Both the position numbers and the translations under genes were made by a program. 64,000 bases of DNA from Myxococcus eversor (GTDB taxonomy: Bacteria > Myxococcota > Myxococcia > Myxococcales > Myxococcaceae), in assembly GCF_010894455.1 (NCBI RefSeq), contig NZ_JAAIXY010000004.1, positions 491,877 through 555,876 on the forward strand, read 5' to 3'. Each line of letters opens with the position of its first letter. The stretch's first letter is position 1. Below, piece after piece: positions 26,761 to 35,027 of the stretch. The notes under the pieces were generated by a model. It worked only from the letters and a program-made list of their open reading frames with translations. It was not told the origin of the DNA and did no database searches.

Positions 26761-27780
26761 TCAGAAGGAGAGGGTGAGTCCGGCGCCGAGTCCGCCGGAG
26801 GTGGGGTACAGCCCCAACCGCGCGGTGGGGCGGGGCGCGGCCGCGCGGGGCTGGAGATGGAGCTGCGACTCCGAGCGGGGCGCATTGGAGGAGGGCGTGT
26901 CGCGCGTCTCCACCGAGGTGCGTACCACCTGATCCTCGTGGTGGTACAGCGCGTCCACCACGCCCAGCGCATAGATGGTGTAGAAGCCGGCGGCCGAGGC
27001 CAGCTTGAGCAACTGCCACGTGTCCCGCTGGCGCTCGCGGTTGGTGGGGATGTAGCGGATGGTGATGGACGCCCTGCCATCTTCGTCGAGCACGTTGTCC
27101 AGCTCGATGGGGCGCTCCTCGAAGAGCGACTCGTAGGCGAAGTAGGAGATGATGCTCGTCACCGCGAGCACACCCTCGGTGGCGGCGAAGACGATGCCCA
27201 GGCTGTTGCGGCCCTGCTGGAACTGGCCCGCGCCGAACGGGACGAAGTTGACCAGGAAGTTGCGCTTCTCCACGGTGCGGACGGTGACCTGACCGGCCAG
27301 CTCCTCGGCCCGGCGACGGAGCACTTCGGCCTCCAGGCGCTCGCGCTCGCGACGCTCTGTCTCCGCCTTCTCGCGCTCCTGGCGAAGCCGGCGCTCCTGG
27401 CGGAGGAACTCCAGCTCGTTGGTCATGCCGTCCTTGATGCTCTCCATGAATGCCACGGCCGGAGGCGGGACGACGAACGGGTCCAGGCTGAAGTCCGGGT
27501 CCAACCGGAGCAGGGCGCGCAGGTGGCGCGAGGCTTCCTCGGTGCGCCCCAGGTTGAAGGCGGCGAGCCCGGCCAGCTTGTGCAGCTCCACCAGCTCGTC
27601 CTCGTTGAGCCCGCCCCGGTCGACCCGGGCGCCCGCGCGGTCCAGGACCTCGGCGTACTTGCCGTACTCGAAGCTGGCGCGCAGGGCGGCGACCTCCGGG
27701 TCCCCGCTCTCCTGCGCGAGCGAGGCGGGCGGGGTCCACAACACGAGCCAGAGCGAGATGAGCGCGAACCTTCGAGTCAT
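26761..27780 (-). CDS. Exported TPR/coiled-coil membrane protein
   Basis: A 339-residue protein with a cleavable signal (MTRRFALISLWLVLWTPPAS, cleavage near LAQ). Residues about 25-100 are TPR-like (FEYGKYAEVLDRAGARVD, GLAAFNLGRTEEASRHLRAL). A charged coiled coil covers about 118-165 (RQERRLRQEREKAETERRER). A hydrophobic region with a glycine-rich hairpin follows (GAGQFQQGRNSLGIVFAATEGVLAV), and a second hydrophobic stretch near 260-275. It overlaps the kinase gene upstream by four bases, so it is probably translationally coupled and may be a partner of the kinase's periplasmic part. No known family is recognised. Confidence 0.78.
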   Translation of the reverse strand: MTRRFALISLWLVLWTPPASLAQESGDPEVAALRASFEYGKYAEVLDRAGARVDRGGLNEDELVELHKLAGLAAFNLGRTEEASRHLRALLRLDPDFSLDPFVVPPPAVAFMESIKDGMTNELEFLRQERRLRQEREKAETERRERERLEAEVLRRRAEELAGQVTVRTVEKRNFLVNFVPFGAGQFQQGRNSLGIVFAATEGVLAVTSIISYFAYESLFEERPIELDNVLDEDGRASITIRYIPTNRERQRDTWQLLKLASAAGFYTIYALGVVDALYHHEDQVVRTSVETRDTPSSNAPRSESQLHLQPRAAAPRPTARLGLYPTSGGLGAGLTLSF

Positions 27781-29867
27781 TCGGGAAGCAGGCTCCCGTG
27801 AAGGCGTTGGGGCTCGCCGGGCCGCAGCTGCACCACGTGCCGCTCCGTCTTGAAGCCGGGGTGGGAGATCTCCACCGTGACGGTGTGCTTGAATCCCGCG
27901 GGTCCTCGCGGTCCGCGAATCACGAGCGGCTCCAGGAGGGTGTCGCGCGCGGAGCGCACCAGGTCTCCCACGCGCACGGTGGCCTCGCCGGGCTCGAACT
28001 CGACGGACAGCGGCACCGACCTGGGCTGGGCGCGCAGGTGGAACTGCCGCTCCCCCTCGGGCTGGACGTCGATGGTCTCCACCACGTCCTCGCAGAAGGC
28101 GCAGGAGATGGTGATGTCGTGGGTGCCCGGACTCAGCTCCACGTCGTGTACCGCGCGGGCCTCGGCGCTGGGCGGGCCGTCGTCCACGCGGATGATGCCG
28201 AAGGGGCGCACGAGGATGGACACGATGAACTTCTTCGACGCGGACTTCCGGCCAGCGACGCGGTCCTCTCCGGGACCTCCCGTGAGGGAGTGGGTGTCAT
28301 CCCCGGAGCCTCCCGTCGGACGCGCCGTGCTCGCGCGGGACAGGCTTCCACCCGGAGCGGGGGACTGCGTGTCGGGGCGACCGGCGACCGTGCCTGGCGT
28401 CTCGCGTGAAGTCACCGCGCTCCCCGTCCGCGAGTCGGTCGGCGGAGCGGGGCGGGTGTTCGGCGGGAGGGCCGAAGCCACGGAGCCGACGCCAACGGGC
28501 TTGCGAGGGTCCGCGCCCGCGTTCTTCACGCCAGGGCCTTGTCCCTCGCTCTCCGTGCTTCCGGAGCCGAGGCCCGTCTCTCCGGCGCCGCGGTTCGTGC
28601 CCTCGCCGCCGCGTCCGGCCGAGTCGTCGGGAGCCTGGGGGCCGCTGGTGTTCACGCCCTCGCCCTCCGTGGGACGTTCGGAGGAACTCTCGGGGTCGAC
28701 GGGGGCCGCGTCCGCGCGTGAGTGGTACGCCTTGTAGCCGCCGATGCTCACGGCCGTGGCGGTGAGCAGTCCCACCGCGAACCGGATGCCGCGCCGCCGC
28801 CAGGTCTTCACGCGCTGGGCGCGCTGGAGGCTCCTGAGCAGTCCGAGCGCGCGAGCGTTCTGCGCGTCCAGCGCCAGCACCTGGTTGAGACAGCCGAGCG
28901 CGCGCGGCGTGCGCTTCTCCGCGAGCAGCCGCTCCCCACGCTCCAGCAACCCGGCGACGATGCGCTGTCGCGCCAGCTTCCGGTACGACGGCGGGTCGGC
29001 GAAGAACGACACCAACTCCTCGCCCACGCGCGAGAAGCCCAGGCCCGCCAGGTAGTCCGCCAGCGCGTCACGCAGCTTGCCCGCGTCCGGGTAGCGCTGC
29101 TGGGGGTCTCTCTGGAGACACCGCGCGCAGATGTCCGCCAGTTCGTCCGAAAGCGCCGGGACGCGGCGGCGCGGATCCTCGTAGTCACCGTCGAGGATGC
29201 GCTTGAGCGTGGCCGTGGTGTTGGGCGCGGAGAAGGGCAGCCGGCCCGTCATGGCCGCGTAGAACATGATGCCCACGCTGAAGACGTCGGCCTCGGGGCC
29301 GGCCTCCAGACCCTCGATGATCTCCGGGGACATGTGTGCCGGCGAGCCCACGAGCGTGCCCGTCACCGTCATCCGCTCCTCGATATCGAGCAGCCGGGCG
29401 ATGCCGAAGTCCATGAGCTTGAGGAGGCCGTCCTCGCGCACCATGACATTCTCGGGCTTGAGGTCGCGGTGGATGACGCCGGCCTCGTGGGCGTGCGCGA
29501 GGGCCGCTGCCAGCTCGTGGATGACCATCGCCGCGAGCTCCGGCGGATCCAACGGGCCTTCGTCCAGGACCGTCTTCAGCGTCTGGCCCCGGATGTACTC
29601 GGTGACGATGAACGCGTCCTGCGCGTCCGCGGCGGAGAAGTCGAACACCTCCAGGATGTTGGGGTGGTGGAGCTTCGCCACGGCGCGGGCCTCGCGGGCC
29701 AGTCGCCTCCGCGACTCGTCCTTGCCGGCCAGATGCGGGTGCAGCACCTTCACCGCGACTTCACGGTCCAGGGCGGTGTCGAGCCCTTTGTACACGACGC
29801 TCATGCCCCCCGAGCCGAGTTGCTCGAGGATGCGATAACGACCGATATGGCGGCCGACGAGCGTCAT
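27777..29867 (-). CDS. pkn4: Transmembrane Ser/Thr protein kinase, Pkn4-like
   Basis: A 696-residue Hanks-type kinase. The N-terminal kinase domain (about 10-275) is complete: Gly-rich loop LGSGGMSVVYKG, VAVK with Lys40, HRDLKPEN with Asp135, DFG with Asp153. A cytoplasmic linker with a TPR-like part (about 300-350) leads to one transmembrane segment (IRFAVGLLTATAVSIGGYKA, about 361-380). The outer part begins with a long Pro/Ser/Gly-rich stretch (385-550) and ends in a PEGA-like beta domain (about 555-696). It lies 30 bases downstream of the phosphofructokinase gene. In M. xanthus, pfk and pkn4 form an operon and Pkn4 phosphorylates the enzyme; same order and spacing here, so I use that name by synteny. 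Confidence 0.92.
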   Translation of the reverse strand: MTLVGRHIGRYRILEQLGSGGMSVVYKGLDTALDREVAVKVLHPHLAGKDESRRRLAREARAVAKLHHPNILEVFDFSAADAQDAFIVTEYIRGQTLKTVLDEGPLDPPELAAMVIHELAAALAHAHEAGVIHRDLKPENVMVREDGLLKLMDFGIARLLDIEERMTVTGTLVGSPAHMSPEIIEGLEAGPEADVFSVGIMFYAAMTGRLPFSAPNTTATLKRILDGDYEDPRRRVPALSDELADICARCLQRDPQQRYPDAGKLRDALADYLAGLGFSRVGEELVSFFADPPSYRKLARQRIVAGLLERGERLLAEKRTPRALGCLNQVLALDAQNARALGLLRSLQRAQRVKTWRRRGIRFAVGLLTATAVSIGGYKAYHSRADAAPVDPESSSERPTEGEGVNTSGPQAPDDSAGRGGEGTNRGAGETGLGSGSTESEGQGPGVKNAGADPRKPVGVGSVASALPPNTRPAPPTDSRTGSAVTSRETPGTVAGRPDTQSPAPGGSLSRASTARPTGGSGDDTHSLTGGPGEDRVAGRKSASKKFIVSILVRPFGIIRVDDGPPSAEARAVHDVELSPGTHDITISCAFCEDVVETIDVQPEGERQFHLRAQPRSVPLSVEFEPGEATVRVGDLVRSARDTLLEPLVIRGPRGPAGFKHTVTVEISHPGFKTERHVVQLRPGEPQRLHGSLLPE

Positions 29868-29897
29868 GACGTGCGGCGGTACGTGCCTCCCCCTCCC

Positions 29898-30995
29898 TTA
29901 GTCCCCGAAGCTGATGCCCATGCTCTTGGCGAAGCGCACCAGCTCGCCGGATGGGTCCACCCGGCGCTCCTTTCGCGACTCGCTCAGCGGTACCGCGACC
30001 AGCTGTCCGGCGCGCAGGGCCACCATGTGGTCCCACTGTCCGTCACGCACCAGGTCCAGCACTCCACAACCATACCGCGTGGCCAGCACGCGGTCCGCCG
30101 CGCTCGGACTGCCTCCTCGCTGGAGATGGCCCAGCACATTCACCCGAATCTCCGCCTCGATGTGCTGCGCCAGCAGATCCGCGCACACCTTGCCGGAGCC
30201 GCCCAGCCGCACCACGCCCCTTCCGGGCATGTCCTCCGCCTTGTCCAGCACGGCCAGCGTGCCGCCCACGGGGAAGGCGCCCTCGGAGATGGCGATGATG
30301 GAGAAGCTTCGGCGGCGGGTGGCGCGGCGACGCAGCTTCTCGACGATGGCATCCACCCGGTACGGAATCTCCGGGATGAGGATGACGTCCGCCCCGCCCG
30401 CGAGGCCGCTCTCCAGCGTCAGGAAGCCCGCATGGCGGCCCATGATCTCCACCAGCATGATGCGATCATGCGACTCGGCGGTGGAGTGCAGCCTGTCCAG
30501 CGCCTCCGTGACGATGAGGCGCGCGGTGTCGAAGCCGAACGTCTGATCCGTCCCGCTCAAGTCGTTGTCGATGGTCTTCGGACAGCCGACCACCTTGAGG
30601 CCCTTCTCGCTCAGCCGGTGGCCAATCGACAGCGTGCCGTCGCCGCCCACCGCGATGACCCCGTCGAGCTTCAGCGCCTCGCAGCGGCGCAGCACCGCGT
30701 CCGACACGTCGCGCTCGATCCAGCGCTCGCCCTCACGGAAGGCGTAGAGGAACGGGTTGGCGCGGTTGGACGTGCCGAGGATGGTGCCGCCCTTGGGGAG
30801 GATGCCTCGCGTGTCCTCCTCGGTGAGGGGACGCGTGAGGTCTGGCTCCACCAGCCCCATGTAGCCGTTCTCGATGCCCACGAACTCATGGCCGAACTCA
30901 TGCGTGCCCCGCTTGACGAGGCCACGGATGAGCGCGTTGAGCCCGGGGCAGTCTCCGCCACCGGTGAGGACTCCGAGTCTCAGGGAACGGGCCAT
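29898..30995 (-). CDS. pfkA: 6-phosphofructokinase
   Basis: A 365-residue glycolytic enzyme that phosphorylates fructose 6-phosphate. Motifs in order: GVLTGGGDCPGLNALIRG (ATP loop), GGDGT at 117-121 (Gly120 at the place that separates ATP users from pyrophosphate users), PKTIDND at 139-145 and the substrate region MGRHAGF at 185-191. GGDG predicts ATP as donor. Thr226 lies in LRRRATRRRS, the basic loop carrying the Thr that I recall as phosphorylated by Pkn4 in M. xanthus. It is the first gene of a leftward run with the kinase next, so phosphorylation control of glycolysis/glycogen use during development is likely. Confidence 0.95.
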   Translation of the reverse strand: MARSLRLGVLTGGGDCPGLNALIRGLVKRGTHEFGHEFVGIENGYMGLVEPDLTRPLTEEDTRGILPKGGTILGTSNRANPFLYAFREGERWIERDVSDAVLRRCEALKLDGVIAVGGDGTLSIGHRLSEKGLKVVGCPKTIDNDLSGTDQTFGFDTARLIVTEALDRLHSTAESHDRIMLVEIMGRHAGFLTLESGLAGGADVILIPEIPYRVDAIVEKLRRRATRRRSFSIIAISEGAFPVGGTLAVLDKAEDMPGRGVVRLGGSGKVCADLLAQHIEAEIRVNVLGHLQRGGSPSAADRVLATRYGCGVLDLVRDGQWDHMVALRAGQLVAVPLSESRKERRVDPSGELVRFAKSMGISFGD

Positions 30996-31136
30996 AGGGG
31001 TCGGACGCGGGTGTCAGAGGGGGGGTGGCCCACCATGACAGGGACGTCGGACCTGATGATAGGAGGCCCTGGAGCCGGGGTGCAACGCGCGAATCAAATC
31101 GGAGTTCGGATTTCCGAGTGGAAACGCGAGCTTCCA

Positions 31137-31619
31137 TCAGTCCCGCTTGAGGCGGCGACGCGATGCGACCCGGTCCAGGAGCGCCTGGAGTCGGGGTTGC
31201 GGGGACTTGGGGAGCGCCTTGTCTGTGGGGGACTGTATGGGCATCTCCCTCGCCATGTGGAAGACCTCCAGCAGCCGCTCCTTGAAGAGCTCGTTGTCCG
31301 GGCGCTCCTGGAGGGCGCGGCGGTAGGCGGCGGCGGCCCCCACGTAGTCCCCGAGGGCGAACAGGCGCTCACCCTCCTGGGCGGGTGAGGAGGGACCGAG
31401 CGGGACGTCCGGCTCCTCGGGCGGTCGGATGGCTTCCAACGTCTGGAGTTCCAGGGGGAGGAGGGACTCGCGCACGTTGGCGAGCTTGTCGGCGAGCGAG
31501 GCATCATCCGGAAAGGCGTGGGTGAGCGTCTCGTAGAGGTCGACCGCCTCGACGAGCTCGCCACGACGCAGGGCTCGGTCGGCGCGTGCCTCCATCTCCA
31601 CCCGGGCTGCAGGAGTCAT
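31137..31619 (-). CDS. Small TPR protein
   Basis: A 160-residue soluble protein with two TPR-like units: residues about 8-45 (RADRALRRGELVEAVDLYE) and 80-112 (GERLFALGDYVGAAAAYRRA). A Pro-rich linker lies between, and the tail is basic. TPRs mediate protein binding; no partner is evident. It lies 141 bases upstream of pfkA on the same strand, so whether it belongs to that operon is open; a promoter could lie in the gap. Start ATG at 31617-31619. Confidence 0.72.
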   Translation of the reverse strand: MTPAARVEMEARADRALRRGELVEAVDLYETLTHAFPDDASLADKLANVRESLLPLELQTLEAIRPPEEPDVPLGPSSPAQEGERLFALGDYVGAAAAYRRALQERPDNELFKERLLEVFHMAREMPIQSPTDKALPKSPQPRLQALLDRVASRRRLKRD

Positions 31620-31779
31620 CTGGGCACGAGGTTACCCGCGCCGCCGGGGGATGTCACAACGAAGGCATGCGAGCGGTGACTTCGTCGCGCCCAGGGGACT
31701 GGGAGGGTCACGGGGTATCCGTGGGTTCGTCGTTTCTCGGGACCCCTGACATCGCCTGCGGACGTGACGCGCGAGGCCT

Positions 31780-32463
31780 ATGCTCGCTCGCGTGAATCTC
31801 GCGTGGATGGCTGGAGGCTGGTTGCTGCTGTCGGGCGCGCTCGGCTCCGAGCTGCGCCGGGACGGTTACGTGCTGCGACCGCCGGAGAGCTTCCACATGG
31901 TGCGGTGGGAGCCGTATTCGGGTTCGGTGGCGGGGGCGGTGTCGCTCGATGCGGAGGCGACGCGGAGCCTGTCCGCGGCGCTGGCGGATGGGGAGGGGCC
32001 CGAGGCGGCGACGATGCTCGTGTCCGTGGTGGAGCGGAGCTTCTCCGCGAGTCCTTCCGAGCGAGATGACTTCGCGTCGGCGGTGATGCAGCACTTCCAG
32101 CGGGAGCTGGGCGTGACGCTGTCGCCGGAGCGCGTGGACCGCATCGGTGGAGTCGTTCCTCGCGTGGAGGTGCTGGGCACGCTGAGGGATTCGGGACAGG
32201 TCCGCACGGTGCTCGTGGCGGGGCTCGCGTCCGAGGGCCGGCACGCGGTGGTGGTGGTGAGCGCGCCGGCGGTGCGCTGGGAGTCGCTGGCCCCGGGCGT
32301 GCGCGCGTCGCTGGACACGTTCCGACTGGAGGCCACGACGGCGCCGGGTGTGGTACCGCGCCGGGTGCTGGGCGCGCTCGCGGGCGCACTCGCTGGCGCG
32401 CTGGTGGCGTCGTACGCGGCCTGGCGCCGGATGCGAGCGGGGCGGGGCACCTCCGAGGCGTGA
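31780..32463 (+). CDS. Exported protein with C-terminal membrane segment
   Basis: A 227-residue protein with an export signal (VNLAWMAGGWLLLSGALGSE). It has a mixed alpha/beta middle domain and a hydrophobic C-terminal helix (VLGALAGALAGALVASYAAW, about residues 196-215) followed by a basic tail. It would be anchored with its middle domain outside the cytoplasm. GAGG lies before the ATG at 31780; a GTG at 31792 and an ATG at 31807 are alternatives. No family is recognised. It is divergent from the small TPR gene. Confidence 0.65.
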   Translation: MLARVNLAWMAGGWLLLSGALGSELRRDGYVLRPPESFHMVRWEPYSGSVAGAVSLDAEATRSLSAALADGEGPEAATMLVSVVERSFSASPSERDDFASAVMQHFQRELGVTLSPERVDRIGGVVPRVEVLGTLRDSGQVRTVLVAGLASEGRHAVVVVSAPAVRWESLAPGVRASLDTFRLEATTAPGVVPRRVLGALAGALAGALVASYAAWRRMRAGRGTSEA

Positions 32464-32632
32464 GGCGGCCCACCTCCTCCGCAAGGCACCTTCGGCGGGG
32501 CGGAACCTGGCCGCTTGCGGGCATGCCGCCGACAGGGCAGGTGAGGCGGCGAGCGCACGCGGGCCCCGCGCCAGCAGCCTCGAACGACTCTGTGCCCACG
32601 CGCGCGGTGCTGGGATAGCGTGCGCGCCATCC

Positions 32633-33973
32633 ATGTTCGTCCTCTTCCTCGTCGCCGTGCTGGGGCAGGCGCCGTCGGTCGCTCCCTCGGAACCGGGTGT
32701 GCTGGCTCCCGTCCAAAGCGAACCCGACACCGCGCCCGTCCCCGCGCCCGAGTCTCCACCGGCCGTGCTGCCTCCGGCCACTCACGAGCTGTTCCAGCGC
32801 ATCCAGAACCGCGTCGCCCAGGTGCGAATCATCGAGCGGCGCTCCGGTACGCGCTCGTCCATCGGCTCGGCCTTCTTCGTCTCGGCCAACGGACACGCCA
32901 TCACCAACTACCACGTGGTCTCCGACGTGGTGCTCCACCCGGAGGACTACACCGCGGAGCTCGTCCTGCGCACCGGCGGCGAGCCCGTTCCGGCGCGACT
33001 GGTGGACGTGGACGTCGTGCATGACCTGGCCGTCATCCGGATGGACGACGCGGTGAAGGAGTTCATCGCCCTGGAAGACCGCGAGCCGCCGCAGGGCGCG
33101 CGCCTGTACGCCATGGGCAATCCCCACGACCTGGGGACCACCATCGTCGAGGGCACCTACAACGGCTTCATCCAGGACTCGCTCTACGAGCGCATCCACT
33201 TCAGCGGCGCCATCAACCCCGGCATGAGCGGTGGACCCACGCTCACGGGGCAGGGGCGCGTGGTGGGCGTCAACGTCGCCACCATGGGCAACCAGCTCGG
33301 CTTCCTCGTCCCGGTGAAGCACGCGAGCGCGCTCCTGACTCGGGCGCTGGAGGCGAAGCAGGACGACGCGCCCAGCCTGGTGGACCGCGTGCGCGCGCAG
33401 CTCCTGGAGAACCAGCAGCGCCTCACCGAGCAGATGCTCGCGGCGCCGGTGCCCAAGCAGAAGCTGGGCGCCTACCAGGTCCCGGGCCGGTGGATTCCCT
33501 TCCTCAAGTGCTGGGGCGACACGCCGCATGACCCGGAGGCGCCGTACACGGTGACGAACTACCAGTGCTCCTCGGAGGAGGACATCTACCTGTCCTCGCA
33601 TCACCGCACGGGCGTGGTGGCCTTCCTGCACCAGCAGGCCTCCAGCCAGAAGCTGGGCGCGCTGCGCTTCTCCTCGCTGTACAGCGCGCTGTACGCGCAG
33701 GACCCGGACACGGTGGAGGCCTCGCGCGAGGACGTCACCAACTTCCGCTGCGCCACGGAGTTCGTGGACGTGGAGGGCCTGCCCGTGCGCGCCGCGATGT
33801 GCCTGCGCGCCTACAAGCGCTTCCCGGGCCTCTATGACCTGGTGCTGCGCGCCGCCGCGCTCAACGCCAGCACCAGCGGAGTCGACACCAGCCTCACCCT
33901 GGGCGGCTTCACGGCGGACAACGCGCGCAAGCTGGCGCGCCGCTACCTGGAGGGGCTGTCATGGACGAAATGA
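32633..33973 (+). CDS. Exported trypsin-like (HtrA-type) serine protease
   Basis: A 446-residue protein with a signal peptide (MFVLFLVAVLGQAPSVAP), then a Pro-rich spacer. The protease domain (about 50-240) shows the triad of S1 proteases: NGHAITNYHVVSDV (His), DVVHDLAVIRMD (Asp) and INPGMSGGPTL (Ser in GMSGGP). No PDZ domain follows; in its place is a C-terminal domain of about 200 residues with four or more Cys (SKCWGDT-like FLKCWGDTPH, YQCSSEEDIYL, RCATEF, AMCLRAY), which could hold disulfides outside the cytoplasm. It overlaps the FHA gene by 13 bases, which suggests coupling. The ATG at 32633 is chosen for the signal peptide. Confidence 0.88.
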   Translation: MFVLFLVAVLGQAPSVAPSEPGVLAPVQSEPDTAPVPAPESPPAVLPPATHELFQRIQNRVAQVRIIERRSGTRSSIGSAFFVSANGHAITNYHVVSDVVLHPEDYTAELVLRTGGEPVPARLVDVDVVHDLAVIRMDDAVKEFIALEDREPPQGARLYAMGNPHDLGTTIVEGTYNGFIQDSLYERIHFSGAINPGMSGGPTLTGQGRVVGVNVATMGNQLGFLVPVKHASALLTRALEAKQDDAPSLVDRVRAQLLENQQRLTEQMLAAPVPKQKLGAYQVPGRWIPFLKCWGDTPHDPEAPYTVTNYQCSSEEDIYLSSHHRTGVVAFLHQQASSQKLGALRFSSLYSALYAQDPDTVEASREDVTNFRCATEFVDVEGLPVRAAMCLRAYKRFPGLYDLVLRAAALNASTSGVDTSLTLGGFTADNARKLARRYLEGLSWTK

Positions 33974-34926
33974 TCTTCCTGGAGGTGCTGGAAGGCGATT
34001 CCGTCCACGAGCGCCACCGCCTGGAGCGCTTCCCGGCGACGATTGGCCGGGCGTACTCGAACGACGTCATCCTCGACGACCCCAAGGTCTCCCCCGAGCA
34101 CCTGCGAATCGAACGACGCGAGGACGGCGCGCTCATGGTGCGCGACGTGGGCAGCCACAACGGCACCTGGCGCGTGGACCCCTGGGCTCGGCTCGCGGAG
34201 CTGGAGCTGGCGCCCGACACGCGCGTGGCCGTGGGTGACACCGTGCTGCGCTTCCGGCGCAGGGACCACGCGGTGCCCGGCACCGTCATCACCGCGCCCG
34301 TCGCTCCCAAGGAGCGCGTGTTCGAGCACGCCCGCGCCTTCCCGGTGGCGATGCTGGCGCTGCTGTTCGTCAGCTCGCTGGAGACGCACCTGGGCAACTA
34401 CGGCCGAACGGACTGGGGCGAGCTGACCGTGGCGGTGGTGACGCCGCTCACCCTGACGCTGCTGTGGGCGGGCGGGTGGGCCGTCGCCAGTCGCATCTCC
34501 CGGCGCAGGTTCCACTACCGCACGCACGCCACCATCGGCAGCCTGGTGCTGCTGGGCGCGGTGGCGCTGCCGCCGCTCATGTCGGCCCTGGGCTTCAGCC
34601 TGGGGCTGGGCTCGGGCCTGTCCTGGCTGTATCACGCGACGTTCCTCCTGCTCATGGGCTGGGGCCTGTTCTGGCACCTGCGCTACGTGGCGCGGTGGGA
34701 GCCCGGGCGGCTGGTGCGGGTGCTCGCCGTGGTGACGCTGACCTTCGGCGCCCTGTCCCGGGCGAATGACTTGCTGGGCAATGAGCCCTTCAGCACCTCG
34801 CTGGACTTCCCGCGCACGCTGCTGCCGCCGGCGTTCCGCCTGTCCCGGGCCCAGCCCGTGGACTCCTTCTTCGAGGAGATGGGCGGACTCCAGGAGCAGG
34901 TGGACGCGCTCGCGAAGGAGGAATAG
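33961..34926 (+). CDS. FHA-domain integral membrane protein
   Basis: A 321-residue protein. The cytoplasmic N-terminal FHA domain (about 18-100) has ATIGRAYSNDVILDD, SPEHLRI and GSHNGTW, the phosphothreonine-binding set. Four or five hydrophobic helices follow: near residues 123-140, 155-180, 190-215, 217-240 and 248-268. The C-terminal 50 residues are outside the membrane. It reads a phosphorylated partner at the inner membrane and overlaps the upstream protease gene by 13 bases. This suggests a phosphorylation-responsive module acting with the exported protease, but no direct evidence exists in the sequence. Confidence 0.85.
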   Translation: MDEMIFLEVLEGDSVHERHRLERFPATIGRAYSNDVILDDPKVSPEHLRIERREDGALMVRDVGSHNGTWRVDPWARLAELELAPDTRVAVGDTVLRFRRRDHAVPGTVITAPVAPKERVFEHARAFPVAMLALLFVSSLETHLGNYGRTDWGELTVAVVTPLTLTLLWAGGWAVASRISRRRFHYRTHATIGSLVLLGAVALPPLMSALGFSLGLGSGLSWLYHATFLLLMGWGLFWHLRYVARWEPGRLVRVLAVVTLTFGALSRANDLLGNEPFSTSLDFPRTLLPPAFRLSRAQPVDSFFEEMGGLQEQVDALAKEE

Positions 34927-35027
34927 CCGCGGGGGGCCCGAGACGCCACGGGTTGGGTGGTGATGTCAGACCTGGAGGGTAGAAGCCCTCCACGCGCGCG
35001 AGCACCCTCGGAGGGGGCTCGCGGCGT

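Noticed and set aside
29800..31620. The small TPR gene as a certain first gene of the pfk operon
   Set aside because: The 141-base gap and lack of overlap leave room for a separate promoter, so I left it outside.
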